DNA from: Helopsaltes ochotensis
Taxonomy: Eukaryota > Chordata > Aves > Passeriformes > Locustellidae
Assembly (NCBI GenBank): GCA_013400155.1
Contig: VXBM01000131.1
Location: forward strand, 279,956-343,955
Direction: 5' to 3'
Length of the DNA stretch: 64,000 nt
The notes under the pieces are model-generated. The model did not search any database and had not been told where the DNA came from. It worked only from the letters and a program-made list of their open reading frames with translations. Both the position numbers and the translations under genes were made by a program. Below are positions 1 through 11,975 of this stretch, in pieces. Numbering within the stretch: position 1 is the first letter of the stretch; every line of letters starts with the position of its first letter.

Positions 1-1071
1 CCTCCTCCGCGCGGCGCATCCAGGCAAGAAAATCCGGGAGTCTGACCGAAACCTGCATTTCCATTAACTCAGCCTCAGCCCCGGCTAATCCGCAGCACTG
101 AAGGCAAGGAGGCTAATTAATGACAAGCTTTTACAGTCAAGACCGGCGATAATTGCTTTGGTGGCCTTTATGATTACAAGATAAAAATGGACCGGGCCTG
201 ACATAAGAGCCACTGTGTACACTGCAAGACAGGAGGAAATTAAGAGCTGGCTAGCTGAATACGGAGCAGAAAATTACTAATAGAGGAGAGATAATGAATA
301 GGCCGGCTAGGCATTCATGGGGAAAAATCCATTTTGTTACCACGCGAAATTAGGTGGTGGAAAGGAGTTTGCTAATTGTTCTCGTCTTGTAGCAACCGGG
401 ACTGAGGCAGGGGCGTGCTTTTCAATTCATTTCCCTGGTAATTGTGAAAGGGGGAATGCAGGCCAAATGAGTCTTGCTGCAATTTGCGCGCCTGGTCTTT
501 TCATTTTCATGTTGCGTTTTTAATTGTTGCTAATATAGCTTATAATGAAGCTAATGAGGGGAAATTATTGTACAACTTTTTAGCACATGGAGACAAGTGA
601 AATGCACTAGAAGGATTCTCTCCTATTGCTGCAAAAATAATAGTAATCTGGAGGAGTTTGGAACTATCGGGGTTTTCTTTAAGCCGCTTCCCTCTACAAC
701 AGACAAAAGGAAGGATCGCCACCTACTTTTCTTTTTTGTTGTGTTTTATTTTTCACTAAGAAAAAAAAAGCCGGATTTTCCCTTGCTGCGCCCCTCGCGG
801 CCCCTGGCCCTCGATGCGGTGCGAGGGAGCCGCGGGGCGCTCCGCGGTGCTTGCGCGCATCCAGCGCCTCCGCCTCTCGGTAGCTGAGTGCGAGCTGCCG
901 GAGGGGAGGGCACGGAGCGGGGCACGGCGGCGCTCCCGTCCCTGCCCCTCTGTTTTGCCTCCCACCCCGGCCGAAAGTTAGGGCTGCCGGGTGTTCCCCC
1001 CGACGGGATCCCCCCTCCGCGCTGCTCCGTGACCGCGCAACTCAGGCGCTGCCTCTCTCTCCTCCCTGCAG
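1..1071 (+). other. PTPRN2: PTPRN2 intron, 3' part (upstream of the TM exon)
   Basis: This is the end of the intron before the transmembrane exon. No upstream luminal exon is recognisable. Positions 1-600 are complex, non-repetitive sequence with many TAAT/ATTA cores, for example gctaattaatgac and tttttaattgttgctaat, in a style common to conserved enhancers. From about 780 the sequence becomes a CpG-dense island that runs into the exon. Short open frames here have no family resemblance. Confidence 0.8.
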
Positions 1072-1400
1072 AAAAGCAACGTCCCGCCGCTGGCGCAGCG
1101 CGGGGAAGAGGCAGAGTCCGCGAAATTCCTCCTCCTCACCCTCCTGTCCCTCGCCTGCATCGCCGGGGTCCTGGCGGCGTCGGGGGTCGCCTACTGCCTC
1201 CGCCACCGCGCCCACCACCGCCTGAAGGAGAAGCTCTCGGCCCTGGGGGCTGACGCCGGCTCCGATGCGCCCGCTGCTTACCAGGTAAGGAGCAAGCTCT
1301 CCTCCTCCGGGCCTGCCCCGCTGCCCGGCAGAGCCCCGGGGGGACCCTTCTCACCCGGGGAGTCGCGGGGGTGGGTTTGTTTCCGACCCTTCGCCCCCGC
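780..1400. promoter_or_regulatory. CpG island over the transmembrane exon
   Basis: From about 780 the base composition jumps from AT-rich to strongly GC-rich, and CpG is dense (nine CpGs in 781-840 alone). It stays so through the exon at 1072-1284 and falls off near 1400. This is seen directly. An intragenic island may be an alternative promoter, or only a GC-rich exon with its flanks. No TATA box or clear initiator was identified. Confidence 0.75.
1072..1284 (+). CDS. PTPRN2: PTPRN2 internal exon: transmembrane segment
   Basis: This exon encodes 71 codons of phogrin (IA-2 beta), a granule-membrane protein of neuroendocrine cells. The frame begins KSNVPPLAQ, a short luminal stem. Residues 19-43 (FLLLTLLSLACIAG through VAYCL) form one hydrophobic membrane-spanning helix. 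The basic stop-transfer stretch RHRAHHRLKEK follows, then the start of the cytosolic tail, ending AAYQ. The acceptor is cctccctgcag and the donor is CAG|gtaagg, with phase 0 at both ends. The segments SLACI, YCLRH and HRLKEKLS fit PTPRN2 better than its paralogue PTPRN, from remembered family sequence. The exon is very GC- and CpG-rich, unlike the four downstream exons, and sits in a CpG island. The preceding luminal exon is not in the window. The exon call is firm; the exact luminal boundary rests on the splice consensus. Confidence 0.95.
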
Positions 1401-1509
1401 CCCTGTTCCATTCATAGTCCCGCGGATTCCGTGTAGCAGCTTTTTACTACTGGGTATTAATCTTGGCTATTCTGGTAGCTGCTGTAAATTTGTGCCTAAT
1501 TAGAAACAT

Positions 1510-1548
1510 AAAAAAAAAAAAAAAAAAGAGAGAGAGAGAGAGAGAGAA
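1510..1548. repeat. Poly-A followed by (GA)n microsatellite
   Basis: A run of 18 A at 1510-1527 is followed directly by about ten GA units. It is a simple repeat in the intron just after the CpG island, and likely length-polymorphic. Confidence 0.95.
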
Positions 1549-3298
1549 GAAAGAAAAAAACCCCAAACAAACAAACCACCAGCCCTTGCCATTGAAATGC
1601 TCAGAAAAATAACATTAATATCCATAATCTGTCACCCCTGCCACTATTAATAACGAAAAATCTTTAACATTTATGAGGAATGGATTGCACGGTTATCTGA
1701 AGATGTCTCTCTTTTTGAGTAATCGACTTCTTCAGGGTCTGATATGAAAAGAGCCTTTGACCCGATCTGTTGCCATCTTGTGCCATTATTCAGATAAAAT
1801 GAAATCTAATGCTGATAGATGGGAGGTAAAGCAGGACTGGTTCTAGGAGAACAATGATAGCAGATGTGTACCCAGTAATGCTGGAGGACTGCACTCAGCT
1901 TCTCGGAAATAAATCAGAAACCTCAAGCTTTCTCTTTCAGTTTCAAAAGTGTTGGGTGGAGAGACACTGCGTCTTCCTGAAGTTTGTTATAGATCATATG
2001 GCACTTATTTCTTGGTGTGCTGTTGGTGTGGTAGTGCATGGGTTATGGTCATATACCAGACAGCCCTGGTCTGCTATCCAAAAATATTTGGAGTGTGACC
2101 AGGAAAAAGAATCTGAGAATGTGTAAACATTCTGTAGTATCTCTGTCTGTCTGTGCCCATAGGGCCTCGCTAATGGCACTTGTCTGTCAAGTTTTATTTT
2201 ACTTTCTTGTTCTGCTTAGGATCAGACATTCTGGCCTTTCTGTATCCTGGAACTGAGATAGATTCAAATTGGCAGCTGGGAGTCATATGGGAATAAACTC
2301 ATATTTCCTCACAAAGTTTGGATCTATCTGTACCTCTTAGATGCTAAAGATGTAATGTATTAAGTATATCTCCACAGGCTGGGTCTAGAGAAAACTAAGT
2401 AGAGAATAATAAATATGTTTTTGTAACAATTAGTATCTTCAGGAATGGTTTTGATTTTCACTTTTAAAGAAATGTTTATTTTAAAATAAATCATTAAATT
2501 ACATCTTTGCATTTAATGACTTCCAAGCAAGACAGAGTGAGAGCAAGAGCATTTCCTGTAGACAAAAAAAAAAGGAGTGTTCTCTGGGATAAAGTGTGAA
2601 CAAAACAGCAGTTTATCAGTCTTGTTGGCCAATGAGACTGTAGCCATAAATATTTTTGTCTGATTTTAATAGGTGACTTGCTGTTGGCTTATTTAAAGCG
2701 CAGAAGCAATAGGTAGGCTTTTTCTTCCGTTAATTGTGAATACAGGAATTCTTAATTTTTTTGAAAAGCCCTCCAGGTTCCAAAACCACACTTGAAACTG
2801 AATTTGTGATAATTAACAGGACAATCTTCCTACTGACAGCTCTAATTAATAGTATCTGTAATTAAAATCGTGCCCTTCCAGCAGGAAAATTGTTTGAATT
2901 TCTTGGAGTGACCTTTTTTGCCATTTCTCCTGGGAGCGTAGTGGTTGATATTGATTTTATAATGAGCTCGGTTTGTTTAATAAGAATCTGTAATCCAGAC
3001 ACTAAATGAAATGTGTGCTTCCTTTTTTCTTCACAGATTTGTATATATATTTAAATCTTCATATTTAGATCAGAGAGTGACATTTTCTGTTTTAAAAACA
3101 ACAACAATGCTTCAAGGTTGCTGCTCAGTTTTTCAATAGCAAGACTGTATTAATATTCTTTGTTCCTGACCTCTGGGCCCAGTCCTAACCACCTGACTTC
3201 TTAAACAGTTCCATTGGGTTTTCGGGGGAACTGTAGTCATGAGTGGGAGGAAAAATGTTTTTCCGTAAAAACAAAGGTTTCTAAGAGCTTGGCTCTCC

Positions 3299-3356
3299 TC
3301 CCATGGAAGTAAACGGGAATTCTGCCATTTGTTTCAATGGCAGCAGTAGGAAGCCC
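3299..3356. repeat. Remnant of an ancient amniote repeat (near-palindromic tail)
   Basis: The segment tcccatggaagtaaacggg, then ttctgccatttgtttcaatgg and agcag, resembles the repeated motif 'cattgaagtcaatggg...tgccattgacttcaatgggagcagg' known from reptile and bird genomes. The two halves are imperfect inverted copies. I cannot name the family with certainty. Confidence 0.4.
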
Positions 3357-4669
3357 TAGTACAGGCAGACAAAATGCTCAGGCAGTTTTGATGCTGCTAA
3401 AGGAGCATTTTATCAAAATGAATCACTGAGCCTGGGTCTGTATATAATAAACTATTCACATGGATTTGAAGAGAAATAGGATTGAGCCTACTCACATTGT
3501 CAGAATCGCCTTATGTTGAGCTGTGTTAAATGCAATGGATATCTGGTGTGATGCATGCTTTGGATAACATCAATTAGGTCTCAGAAAGGTATTCACTATC
3601 TTTTCCCTCATCTTCTCTTGATACTTGTAGGGGAATAATGTAACCTGTATTAATATGGGAGAAGGAAAGAAGCTGGCAGCTTTCAAGACTCTACCTACTT
3701 GATTCTCCTCTGTTAAACGTTTCCCAAGTAGCCACTCAGTAAACTCGATGTTTTTTAGAAATATGAAATATTTCAGGGGCTGCTGCCACTAGGCTTTAAA
3801 GCATGGTACTCCAATGTGTTGCTGCTTACAGCTGACATGACAATTCAGATTTATTTTTTTTAATTTGAAGGGGGAGAAATTGGTCTGGATAAAAGGGCCT
3901 TGTGGCCCAATGTGATTCAGAGAGAACACAGAAATATCACTTTGATTCACATGCTTCTCAAAATGTCAGTGGTTTATGTCTTCACATAAACAAGACTGAC
4001 CTAAATTTTCAGCATTTAGCAGAAGCATTTTTCATCCTAACCCAGTTCAGCCAGGAGAGTTCATTCAGGGTTTTACTCCTTCCTTACTCATCCTGTGAAC
4101 TTTGAAGAGTTTTTTCCCATGGCTGTTTTTTTGGGGGGAGGGGGCTTGGTTTTTTTTTTTCTTCCCTTTCTGGTTTGTGCAGTGAAATGCCATCTTGAGA
4201 AGAGGACAACAGACAAACCATATTATCAGGGAAATAGCAAGTTGGCTGCTAAGTCTCCCCCCCATACTGGAGGCGTACCACTTGTCATGCAACATCATCC
4301 TCCCTCAGGCACGAGCACTCCTTACACTCAGCTACTAGCACAAGTATTTCTTGTGTAACTGCATGAAGAAGAGACCTGTCTTAAGCAGGACAACCAGTAC
4401 TGTATAAAAGTTGAAGCAGGCAAATTAAATCGCTGCAGTGCTCCTGATAAGCTGCCAAACCTGGTTATTCAGGTGTTGGGTAAGGCAAGCAGCTGGCCCT
4501 CAAAGTGTTGAAGTAGGGAAACCCTATTGAAAGTCGAAGTAACAGGAGGAAGGACAGATACACAATTGCAACTTCATTTATCTTTGAATCACCAAACAAC
4601 AAAATTACAGGCTGGTTTAATTAGACAGTAGCCGAGGAGCTTTTCAAAATTAATGGAAATAGCGTGTCT

Positions 4670-4690
4670 CATAAAACGTTACGTTTTATG
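4670..4690. promoter_or_regulatory. Perfect inverted repeat CATAAAACG-tta-CGTTTTATG
   Basis: Nine-base arms (4670-4678 and 4682-4690) are exact reverse complements around a 3-base centre. A further CATAAA follows at 4691. The half-site resembles CDX/posterior-HOX type sites (TTTTATG). The palindrome is seen directly; protein binding is inferred. Confidence 0.5.
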
Positions 4691-4744
4691 CATAAAGGCG
4701 GACAGTTTTTGTGTCTCTCACAAACACATCTCCTGTCCTTTCAA

Positions 4745-4758
4745 ACCACACGTGTGGT
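4745..4758. promoter_or_regulatory. 14-bp palindrome with a CACGTG E-box
   Basis: ACCACACGTGTGGT is a perfect 14-base palindrome centred on CACGTG, the core bound by bHLH-zip factors such as USF, MAX or CLOCK types. It sits 75 bp from the CATAAAACG palindrome and 70 bp before an NRF1-like site. The function is inferred. Confidence 0.5.
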
Positions 4759-4827
4759 GATTAGATAAGTCAGCGTTAGCATTCAGGGATGACTAGAAAG
4801 AGGCTCTGGGTGCCTCCGCGGAGCCCC

Positions 4828-4839
4828 CGCGCATGCGCG
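4828..4839. promoter_or_regulatory. NRF1-type site in a small GC-rich patch
   Basis: CGCGCATGCGCG fits the NRF1 consensus YGCGCAYGCGCR exactly. It lies in a GC-rich patch (about 4810-4850) within otherwise AT-rich intron. Such sites are usually promoter-associated, so this is a candidate intronic regulatory element or weak promoter. Confidence 0.55.
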
Positions 4840-6039
4840 CACCTGCACCCCTGTTTTTAATTGTCGCTGCCGTTGCTTTGATCTTCTTTGAAAAGCAAGT
4901 TTAGCATTCTGCAAGCCCACTCTCTGGTCCAGGAGATTAGGGCAGAAGCGTTTTAGGAATTTTCAGCAGACACTCTTTGATTTATTTCACAGCACTGAGC
5001 AGATTTTCTTCGTGCACTTTGAAGACTTTAGAACATAACCCAGAGAAAAACGGGCATTCAGGCATCAGGAGCGGGCGGCAAACGGGGCCACTAAGTGCAC
5101 GTCTTACTTGTCACTGCTCCCATTAGCGAGCAATTTATTAATGTAATGAGTGTGTGGTAGTGCCTGCTACGATTTAGGGATGCTCTGTTTGATTCAGGGT
5201 GATGTATTTGTGAGTCCAGCTGAACCCTGGCTTTTGACCCCTGTGTGGGGAACGCTGGGGTGTGCATGTTAAATCATCAGCGTATTTTATACTTTGCACT
5301 GCAGAACTTTCCTATGAGCGTGGTCTTCTGCATCACTGATAATGCTCAGCAAAACCTTGCCCATAATGGAATTAAAAGGCAAAACTTGAAATGCTCTGAA
5401 GCTGGCTTCAGCAAGCTTGCCTTTTAATATTTTATGTCAATAACTTTCTTTTTAATTGTCCTTCATCTTAGCCATAAGAACTTCCTTTAAAAAGTGAGGA
5501 GGAAAAGACTAAACAGTTTACAATGAAGTTCTTTCTTAAACTGCCTGAAGTATTCAAGGTTACATGCAGATGGCTTACATCATCAGCTGTTTTAAAAACT
5601 TGTCCAATTAACTTGATTTGGCAGGCATATAATTGTAAATTATATGTTAAATTCTACATTATTATAAGTATTGTATTATGTATAAATTATATATTCCTTT
5701 GTCAAATACAGTCTTATTAATTACTTGATCCTGCTGGATTCAAAGCCCCTAAGAACTTCCCCATGCTCTTACAGATTTGATCCTGCTGGTATTTTTTATT
5801 AGGGATGTTAAGAGCACCCTATTTGCTACAATTGCAGTAAATATTTTACTGCGAATATTTTAAAAGGCTCCAACTGAAAGAATGCACTGGAAACAAACCC
5901 TCTACTTAAGCATCATGCATGGTTTGCATGTTTAAATACAGATAACTCATTACCTCTAATATGGCTTAATATTTTGCACTCTAGATTGAATTTCAAAAAC
6001 AAACTTGTTATTATAATATTAGACCCTAATGTTAGAGTA

Positions 6040-6089
6040 GGGGGGGGGGTCAGCTCCTTAGAAACTGGAATTAAGTGAAAGGGGGGGGG
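6040..6089. repeat. Pair of G homopolymers (G10, G9)
   Basis: G runs lie at 6040-6049 and 6081-6089, with starts 41 bp apart. This is one of three such pairs in the window. The sequence between them is unrelated to that of the other pairs. Confidence 0.95.
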
Positions 6090-9000
6090 AAGGGAAAGGA
6101 AGATTTTGCTTTTTTATTTATCATGTTCTCAGTGATATTCCAATTAACATCACCCTTAGTACCAAGGAAATGGGGATAATCCGTACCATAAAGTATTACC
6201 TTCTATATTTATAAAACTTAATTTTCAAGGACCCTCGTACACTTAAGCACAAAAGATACCACTGAGGATGAGGTTATTCAGTACATGAGTATTTAGTAAA
6301 CATTTCAGAAGGAACACATTTTGTAAGGATTTTGGATAGATGAAAATTTTGCCTTAAGGCAGAATGCTGTGAAGGGCTTGCTTGTGTTCTCTTCTGGGAA
6401 AACAAAGGGCATAATGCATTTTAAATCTTTTCTTTTCCCGTGTCCTTATTTAAAGAGGCAAAAAGAGATCGTCTCATGACTATGTAAAGCTACAGGACAA
6501 ACTGTAATCGTTTGTGATAAAGCATACCTGGTATATGAATTAGAGGAGTTGTTCTTGTCCATTTAAGTCTGCTTATTGTGTATTATGTGAACAAATTTGT
6601 CTCTCTTTGATTAGCTTTTTGTCTCAGAATAAATTCTCAGGAACCTGCAGATACTTTGTATGCACAGTAGTTACATAAACCACTTACTTTAAGGTGAGAC
6701 AGTTTTCACAGTGTACAAAATATGTGTGACTACACAGAATTCACAGTAGTCGCACATAGCAATTCTGGGAGAGGAGAAGCAGGGGTGAGTGTTTCAAGGT
6801 GATTAGAAGAAGAGTTTACCTTGTGTTTAAACACTTCATTGAAGCCAGACAGTGGATGGCCAAAGCAGAATGAAGCAAAACATGATGTGTACAAATCTGG
6901 ATTTAACTTCTAGTCAATTTTTTATCTGATTAGTGTTCAGAGCTATCCACAATTCCTGAGGTGCAGTGGATTCTGATTTTCCCTAACCTTTCTTCCTGTG
7001 GTAGCCATAAAATTGAGTTAAGTGGTAGCAGTGTTCAAAATAGCATTCCAAAATACTATATGAATTTATAAATCAGCAGAAATTTATCAAACTTTCTTGG
7101 TCAACAAATGAGGATACAAATAAATAAGGGTGTATTTCCTAACACAGCATTTAAAATCAACTTCAAAATACTGCTCAATGAGAAATGCCTGTATTAAGAG
7201 CTGGAGCTTGATGGCAGAGATTTCAGAGGGCACTTCTGGAAGTCTTTCTTTGGGCTTGTGGTGTGTGTCTCGAGGAGCAGGGCTCTCCTGTCACCTCTGC
7301 TCTGCCCCTCTGCTGCAGCACACCCAGCCCGGCCCAGGGGCAGCCCTGGGGGAACCACGCAGGCCATGGGAGAGGGACCTGCTGGGCTTATTACTGATGG
7401 CTCTCCTCCAGCCTTTTCCTGTCTGCATGAATAACTTCTCTCAATTACTCAGTGCTGGAGAAGTGGGCTAGCCCTTCCCAGAGAAGGTTTCACCTTCATA
7501 GCCCAGACCCTGGGCTGCTGCACCAGTGGCGATGCAGCAACACCTAGGAGTAAAATACTTCTTACATAAGAGCAGGCAGGTAAAGGAAAGGTTTCTTGCA
7601 GCTGTGGAAGAAAAATGAGCATATATACAAGTCCTGGAGTGCTTGGATGAGAAAGTGCCATGCAGGTCTACATTTTCATTAAAAAATGATCTTTTTCAAG
7701 TGGTTGTCCATTTTTCTGCGTAGGACTGGTTCAAAGTGGCAGAGAGATGGTGAAGCTGACCTTCTCCTCTTAGCCAACTTTGTTTATTTTTCAAAAGTAC
7801 TATGTTTGAGCTTGGTGTTTAGTGAAACAAGGACAAATGTGCCCCAAGCATCCTGTGGTATAATTTCGGTGTATCTAGGATGTGAGAAAATGCTAAGTAA
7901 AAATAGTAGGAGGCGAAATTAAGTTAGTGACTCATTTTTAATTAATGGGAAATCCAGAGTCCTTACCCAAACAGGCATTTCTTAGAAAATGTGCTGGAGG
8001 TGCTGTGGACTTGCAGGCTGCATCTTGCCTGGTAAATTAAACCGGTAAATATTTCTAATGGTCCTGGCACCCTTTCAGGTCAGGCCACCCAACTTTCCTC
8101 GGTTTCTTAACAGAGTAAGCACAAAGAAAGAAAGAGAAAGAAATTCACTCAACAGCAGTTCTATTAATAATTTGGCTGTAGCCACCTGGTTTTAGAGGGT
8201 GAGAGTTCCTATTGCTTTATCTGGCCTAACTCCCTGTCCTGAACCACCGAGGTCCCGGCTCCTGCTCCCAAGGATCCGGCTCCTGAGCATTCTGCTCCTG
8301 CTTCAGAGCTCCTTTCACCCATCCCTGTGGTGCTGCAGGCTGTTTGCCAGCTGAGTGTGGGCTGCTTCTGGATAAGTACAATGGATTGTCTCCCCCTGGT
8401 AAATTGATTATGTCCCAGTGCCTGTACGTTATAAAGAAGCCAAAGATAACCACAGCCTTGCCTAATGGGCTGGAGAGTATTTGATTTGCAGTCCCAGGCC
8501 GTACATCATCTCAAGTGTTCTGATCTCTTTCTGGAATAACTATACTGTCTTCAGTGGCTTTTTTTTTTCCCCATGTAATGTAGAGGATAATCAGGCCTGT
8601 CTTTCCTACACACTTCTACCCTTTTTTCTGTTTTAGGATTTTCCTTTTTCTTTTGCAGCAGCTCTGTTATCATGTTTCAGATTTGACACATTCTTCTATT
8701 GTATATTCTCTGAATGCTCAGCAGCTAACACTGCAATCTGGCTTACTGATCCTTTCATATTCCTCCAGAGTGCTGCACTAGAAGAAAAAAAACCACATTT
8801 TTTAAAGTTTTTAACTAGAAAGTTTTGGGGTTGGCTTTTTTTTTTGTTTTTTTTTGGTTTTTTTTCCAGGATGGATCTTATACCAGGAAAGGTATACTCT
8901 GAAAGGGAGTAGAAATAGTTTGGTGTACATAGAGGATTGTGGTAGATGATGTTTCTCAGTTCTTGTAGGACCATGTTGCCTGTGAGCAGGAACAGGTTGC

Positions 9001-11555
9001 AGTTTATTTTCTGAAGTCTGTAGGGTTATAAAAGCATTCTTCCTACTGCTTTCTTCTTGGTACATCTGTTCCTCCTGCCCCCCATTCTCACAGGGTAGGC
9101 ATTCAAAGGGAAGAGGAACGGGGAATGCTGTGTCTCTCCCTTTCTCCTTCGCGTGTGCGGGCAGGCTGTGCTGTGCTTGGCCACGTGGGCAGAGCAGCTC
9201 TGTGTCCTGCCCAAACCACCAACATCTTACCTCCAAGACTCTTTGTCCCTCCTGCACTCTGTTTGTGCTTCCCCTTGGGAAGGGTTTGAGGCTGACCGCA
9301 ATCACCTGAGGTTTTACCCTGGCGAGCCCATACGGACTTGGCTGCTTTGTGGGACAGATGAATTAAAGTGAGCCTCAAATCCTCTGCTTTCCTCTGCCTG
9401 GAGCCCTGTAGGGACTCTTGTAGGGATGTTGCCAAGTGGAATATTCAGAGTGGACTGATAGTTTTGCTTGTTCCATTGAGATGTAAGCTGTGAGACAAGT
9501 TTGGGTAGAGCAGGCTGGAGCTCTCCGGTCTTAAGGGCACAAGTGAGAGGTGTCATCCCAAACAGCCTCGTGAGTGTCTGTGGCCTGTGAGGGCAAGGAG
9601 ATCCATGGAAGGCCTTTGTGCTGAGCTACAACAAGTCAGACATTGAGGATGTGATTTGTGTTGGCTGGACAAGAGGCCCAATTTCGTTTCTCTCAACAGA
9701 GAAAAAGCTCTGGCTCCAGGGGTGGGGCCTTCTGTCCAAGATATTTTCTTTCTCTTGTTATTTCATGCACAACAGAGATCTAAATTCTTTCTAGCAGTTT
9801 AAAGAACTATAAGAGTGATTCTATAAGAGTGATTTAATGCACACCAGCAAGTCATGATTTTTTTCTGAGACAGCTCACCTAACTTCTTTGTTCTGTGTTT
9901 TTTTCTGTGACGTGTTCTAAGCTCTAATAGCATCGGTGTCTGTCCCTGTACTTTAATTCAGTTGGGGCATTCCTGCAGCTCTTCCCATTCCAGTTCAGGT
10001 TCTCAGCTTTCAGTTTTCATCACCAGTATTCTTAGCAAACAACCAAATCAAGACTGAAGAAGGGAGACTGTAAAAGGATGTTCCTAAAAGTTAAATCCTT
10101 CAAAGAAACAAAATTAATTTGGAGGGTGAGAGAGAATAGCTTTTGAATAGGAGAAAATCAAATTTAGTGTAAGTGGCTTATCCAGAGGAGAAAATTCATG
10201 AGGTTTTCTCTGGCTTTGTTGACCAGTTTCTGTACTTTTTGCTAAAGACAAATGAGTGATGTTTTATTGATGGTTGTTTGGGATGACTGCATTCTGAACA
10301 AGCACAGATTTTGACCAGGGCAATAGTTTTTTAGAATTTCTAATCTTTCATATTGATAAAACACTGTTGATTTTCAGTGCAGTTTTTATTATTCTGTTTT
10401 CCTGTGTAGCTGACATAGTTGCAGGCTTCTTGATGATTCCATCTTTTTCCTTTTACATAGGACGGCTGTTGTTTTGCAGAACCACATTCTGGCAGCCTCT
10501 CAAGAGATCTCAGAAATGGCTGATCTTGCTCTCCAAAGTGAGAACAGCTCAACATTATCCTGATAAAACTCACTTTTGGCGTTGGGATTACATGCTTAGC
10601 TTGGCTGATTAAAATCCCTCTTTTTCCCCTCATCACGTGTTGCCTGCCTTGGGGAGCCATGCACTCCATGCAGGTTGGAAGGCTTGTCCTTGGTCACACT
10701 GACAGCAGCAGAGGTGCCTGGTTTGAAGTGGGCTGCACTAGAGCCCTAAGGGCCAAAACCACCCATTTGCTGGTACTGCTGGTTTCCACATCCCCCTGGT
10801 CTTCAGAAGTATATTGGGGAGAATATTCTCATGTTGGAGACACTGATCTTTCCCACTAACGACTAAGAAAAGAACAAGGGAAAGATGAAAAGGTAAAATT
10901 CACTGTGTTGGTGCCTTTCTGACAGCATGGGAAAAAGAAATTTGGATTTTACCTTTTTTCAGCTTCTCAACTGGAGTTCATTCTGGCTTTCTGGGAAAGA
11001 AAAATGCCTCGAGTGGAGTGAAATGGTGTGATTTGCTGGAAGAGGTTTTGCTGCAGTGGCTCACAGCCCAAGGTGCCAGTAGCTGGCTATTTACATCAGA
11101 TAGAAGGAGAAATGGGATGGAGCTGAGGATATTTTTGAGAGAGAAAAACAATGTACACATATAAATTTATCTTCTATAGGGAAATTATATCATACATCTT
11201 CCTCTGTACTGTGTGGTAACAATATGTATAGTAATATGGGAATTTGAGCATGTAAATTCTGTGTGTTGTGACCCCCAAGAACAAAATAAAGAACTGCAGT
11301 TCCTAGTTAACCTCACTGGAAAGCCCTTGGGTGTGAAGTTAAAACATACATAAGGGTTGCCTAGCAAGCTGTTCCGAATTTCAGCTTCTTTTTGGAGGTC
11401 TGGGTCAACTCAATTGCTCTGCAGGCATTGTTAACTAAGAATTTTGTTTGCTTCTTTGGGGGCTTTAGAAGTTAATTAAGTATAAATCAATGCTCGAGGC
11501 TTCTGTGAGTGCTGGTCACTCCATCGCCAAAGGGACAACGTAGAAATGGAGGGAG

Positions 11556-11975
11556 CAAGGAAAAGGTGACAAGAATGATTAAGGGCATGGAAAATTTGTA
11601 TGAAGAGAGATTGAAAAGATGGATTATTTCTTCTAAAACAGTAACAAGCAGTAGTATAGAAAAGAAAAAAAAAGAGGTGTATAAAATAAGAAACTGAAGA
11701 AAGAGTAAAACTTTATTTTTACCTTTGGCCAAGCACCAGGGCAAAGATTTTCAGTTATATTAAATATGTAAAATAAAAGACTGATAGAAGAAAAGCTATC
11801 AGCAGAATACAACTGCAACAGGCAATACTTTCTGCAGAATGTTATTGATGACAAGTTGTTAGCAGGAATCTCAAAAACCAAAGGAGCCACACGAGAAAAA
11901 ATATTCTATGATAAAACAACTAATAATGTTTTAGAAGATGCCTGTAGCTTCATGCCCGAAGTCTTAAAATAATCC
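11556..11975 (+). mobile_element. Old, degraded CR1-type LINE 3' fragment
   Basis: The string gtgacaagaatgattaaggg, then gagagattgaaaagatgg, gaggtgtataaaataag, and later gcaatactttctgcagaatg followed by a ttagcaggaatctcaaaaa motif follow, in order, the 3' part of ancient amniote CR1 elements. These correspond to the end of ORF2 and the start of the 3' UTR. Many indels and stops show it is inactive. Boundaries are approximate. Confidence 0.65.

Noticed and set aside
1..1071. Upstream luminal exon of PTPRN2
   Set aside because: No frame here resembles the end of the luminal domain, and no consensus exon borders were found.
888..1411. Long open frames on both strands over the GC-rich block
   Set aside because: They are out of frame with the PTPRN2 exon, composed of Pro/Arg/Gly typical of GC-rich shadows, and cross the splice sites.
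8811..9305. A 164-codon minus-strand frame
   Set aside because: Low-complexity Lys/Gln-rich ends, no domain, no splice or promoter context; likely chance in a moderately GC-rich patch.
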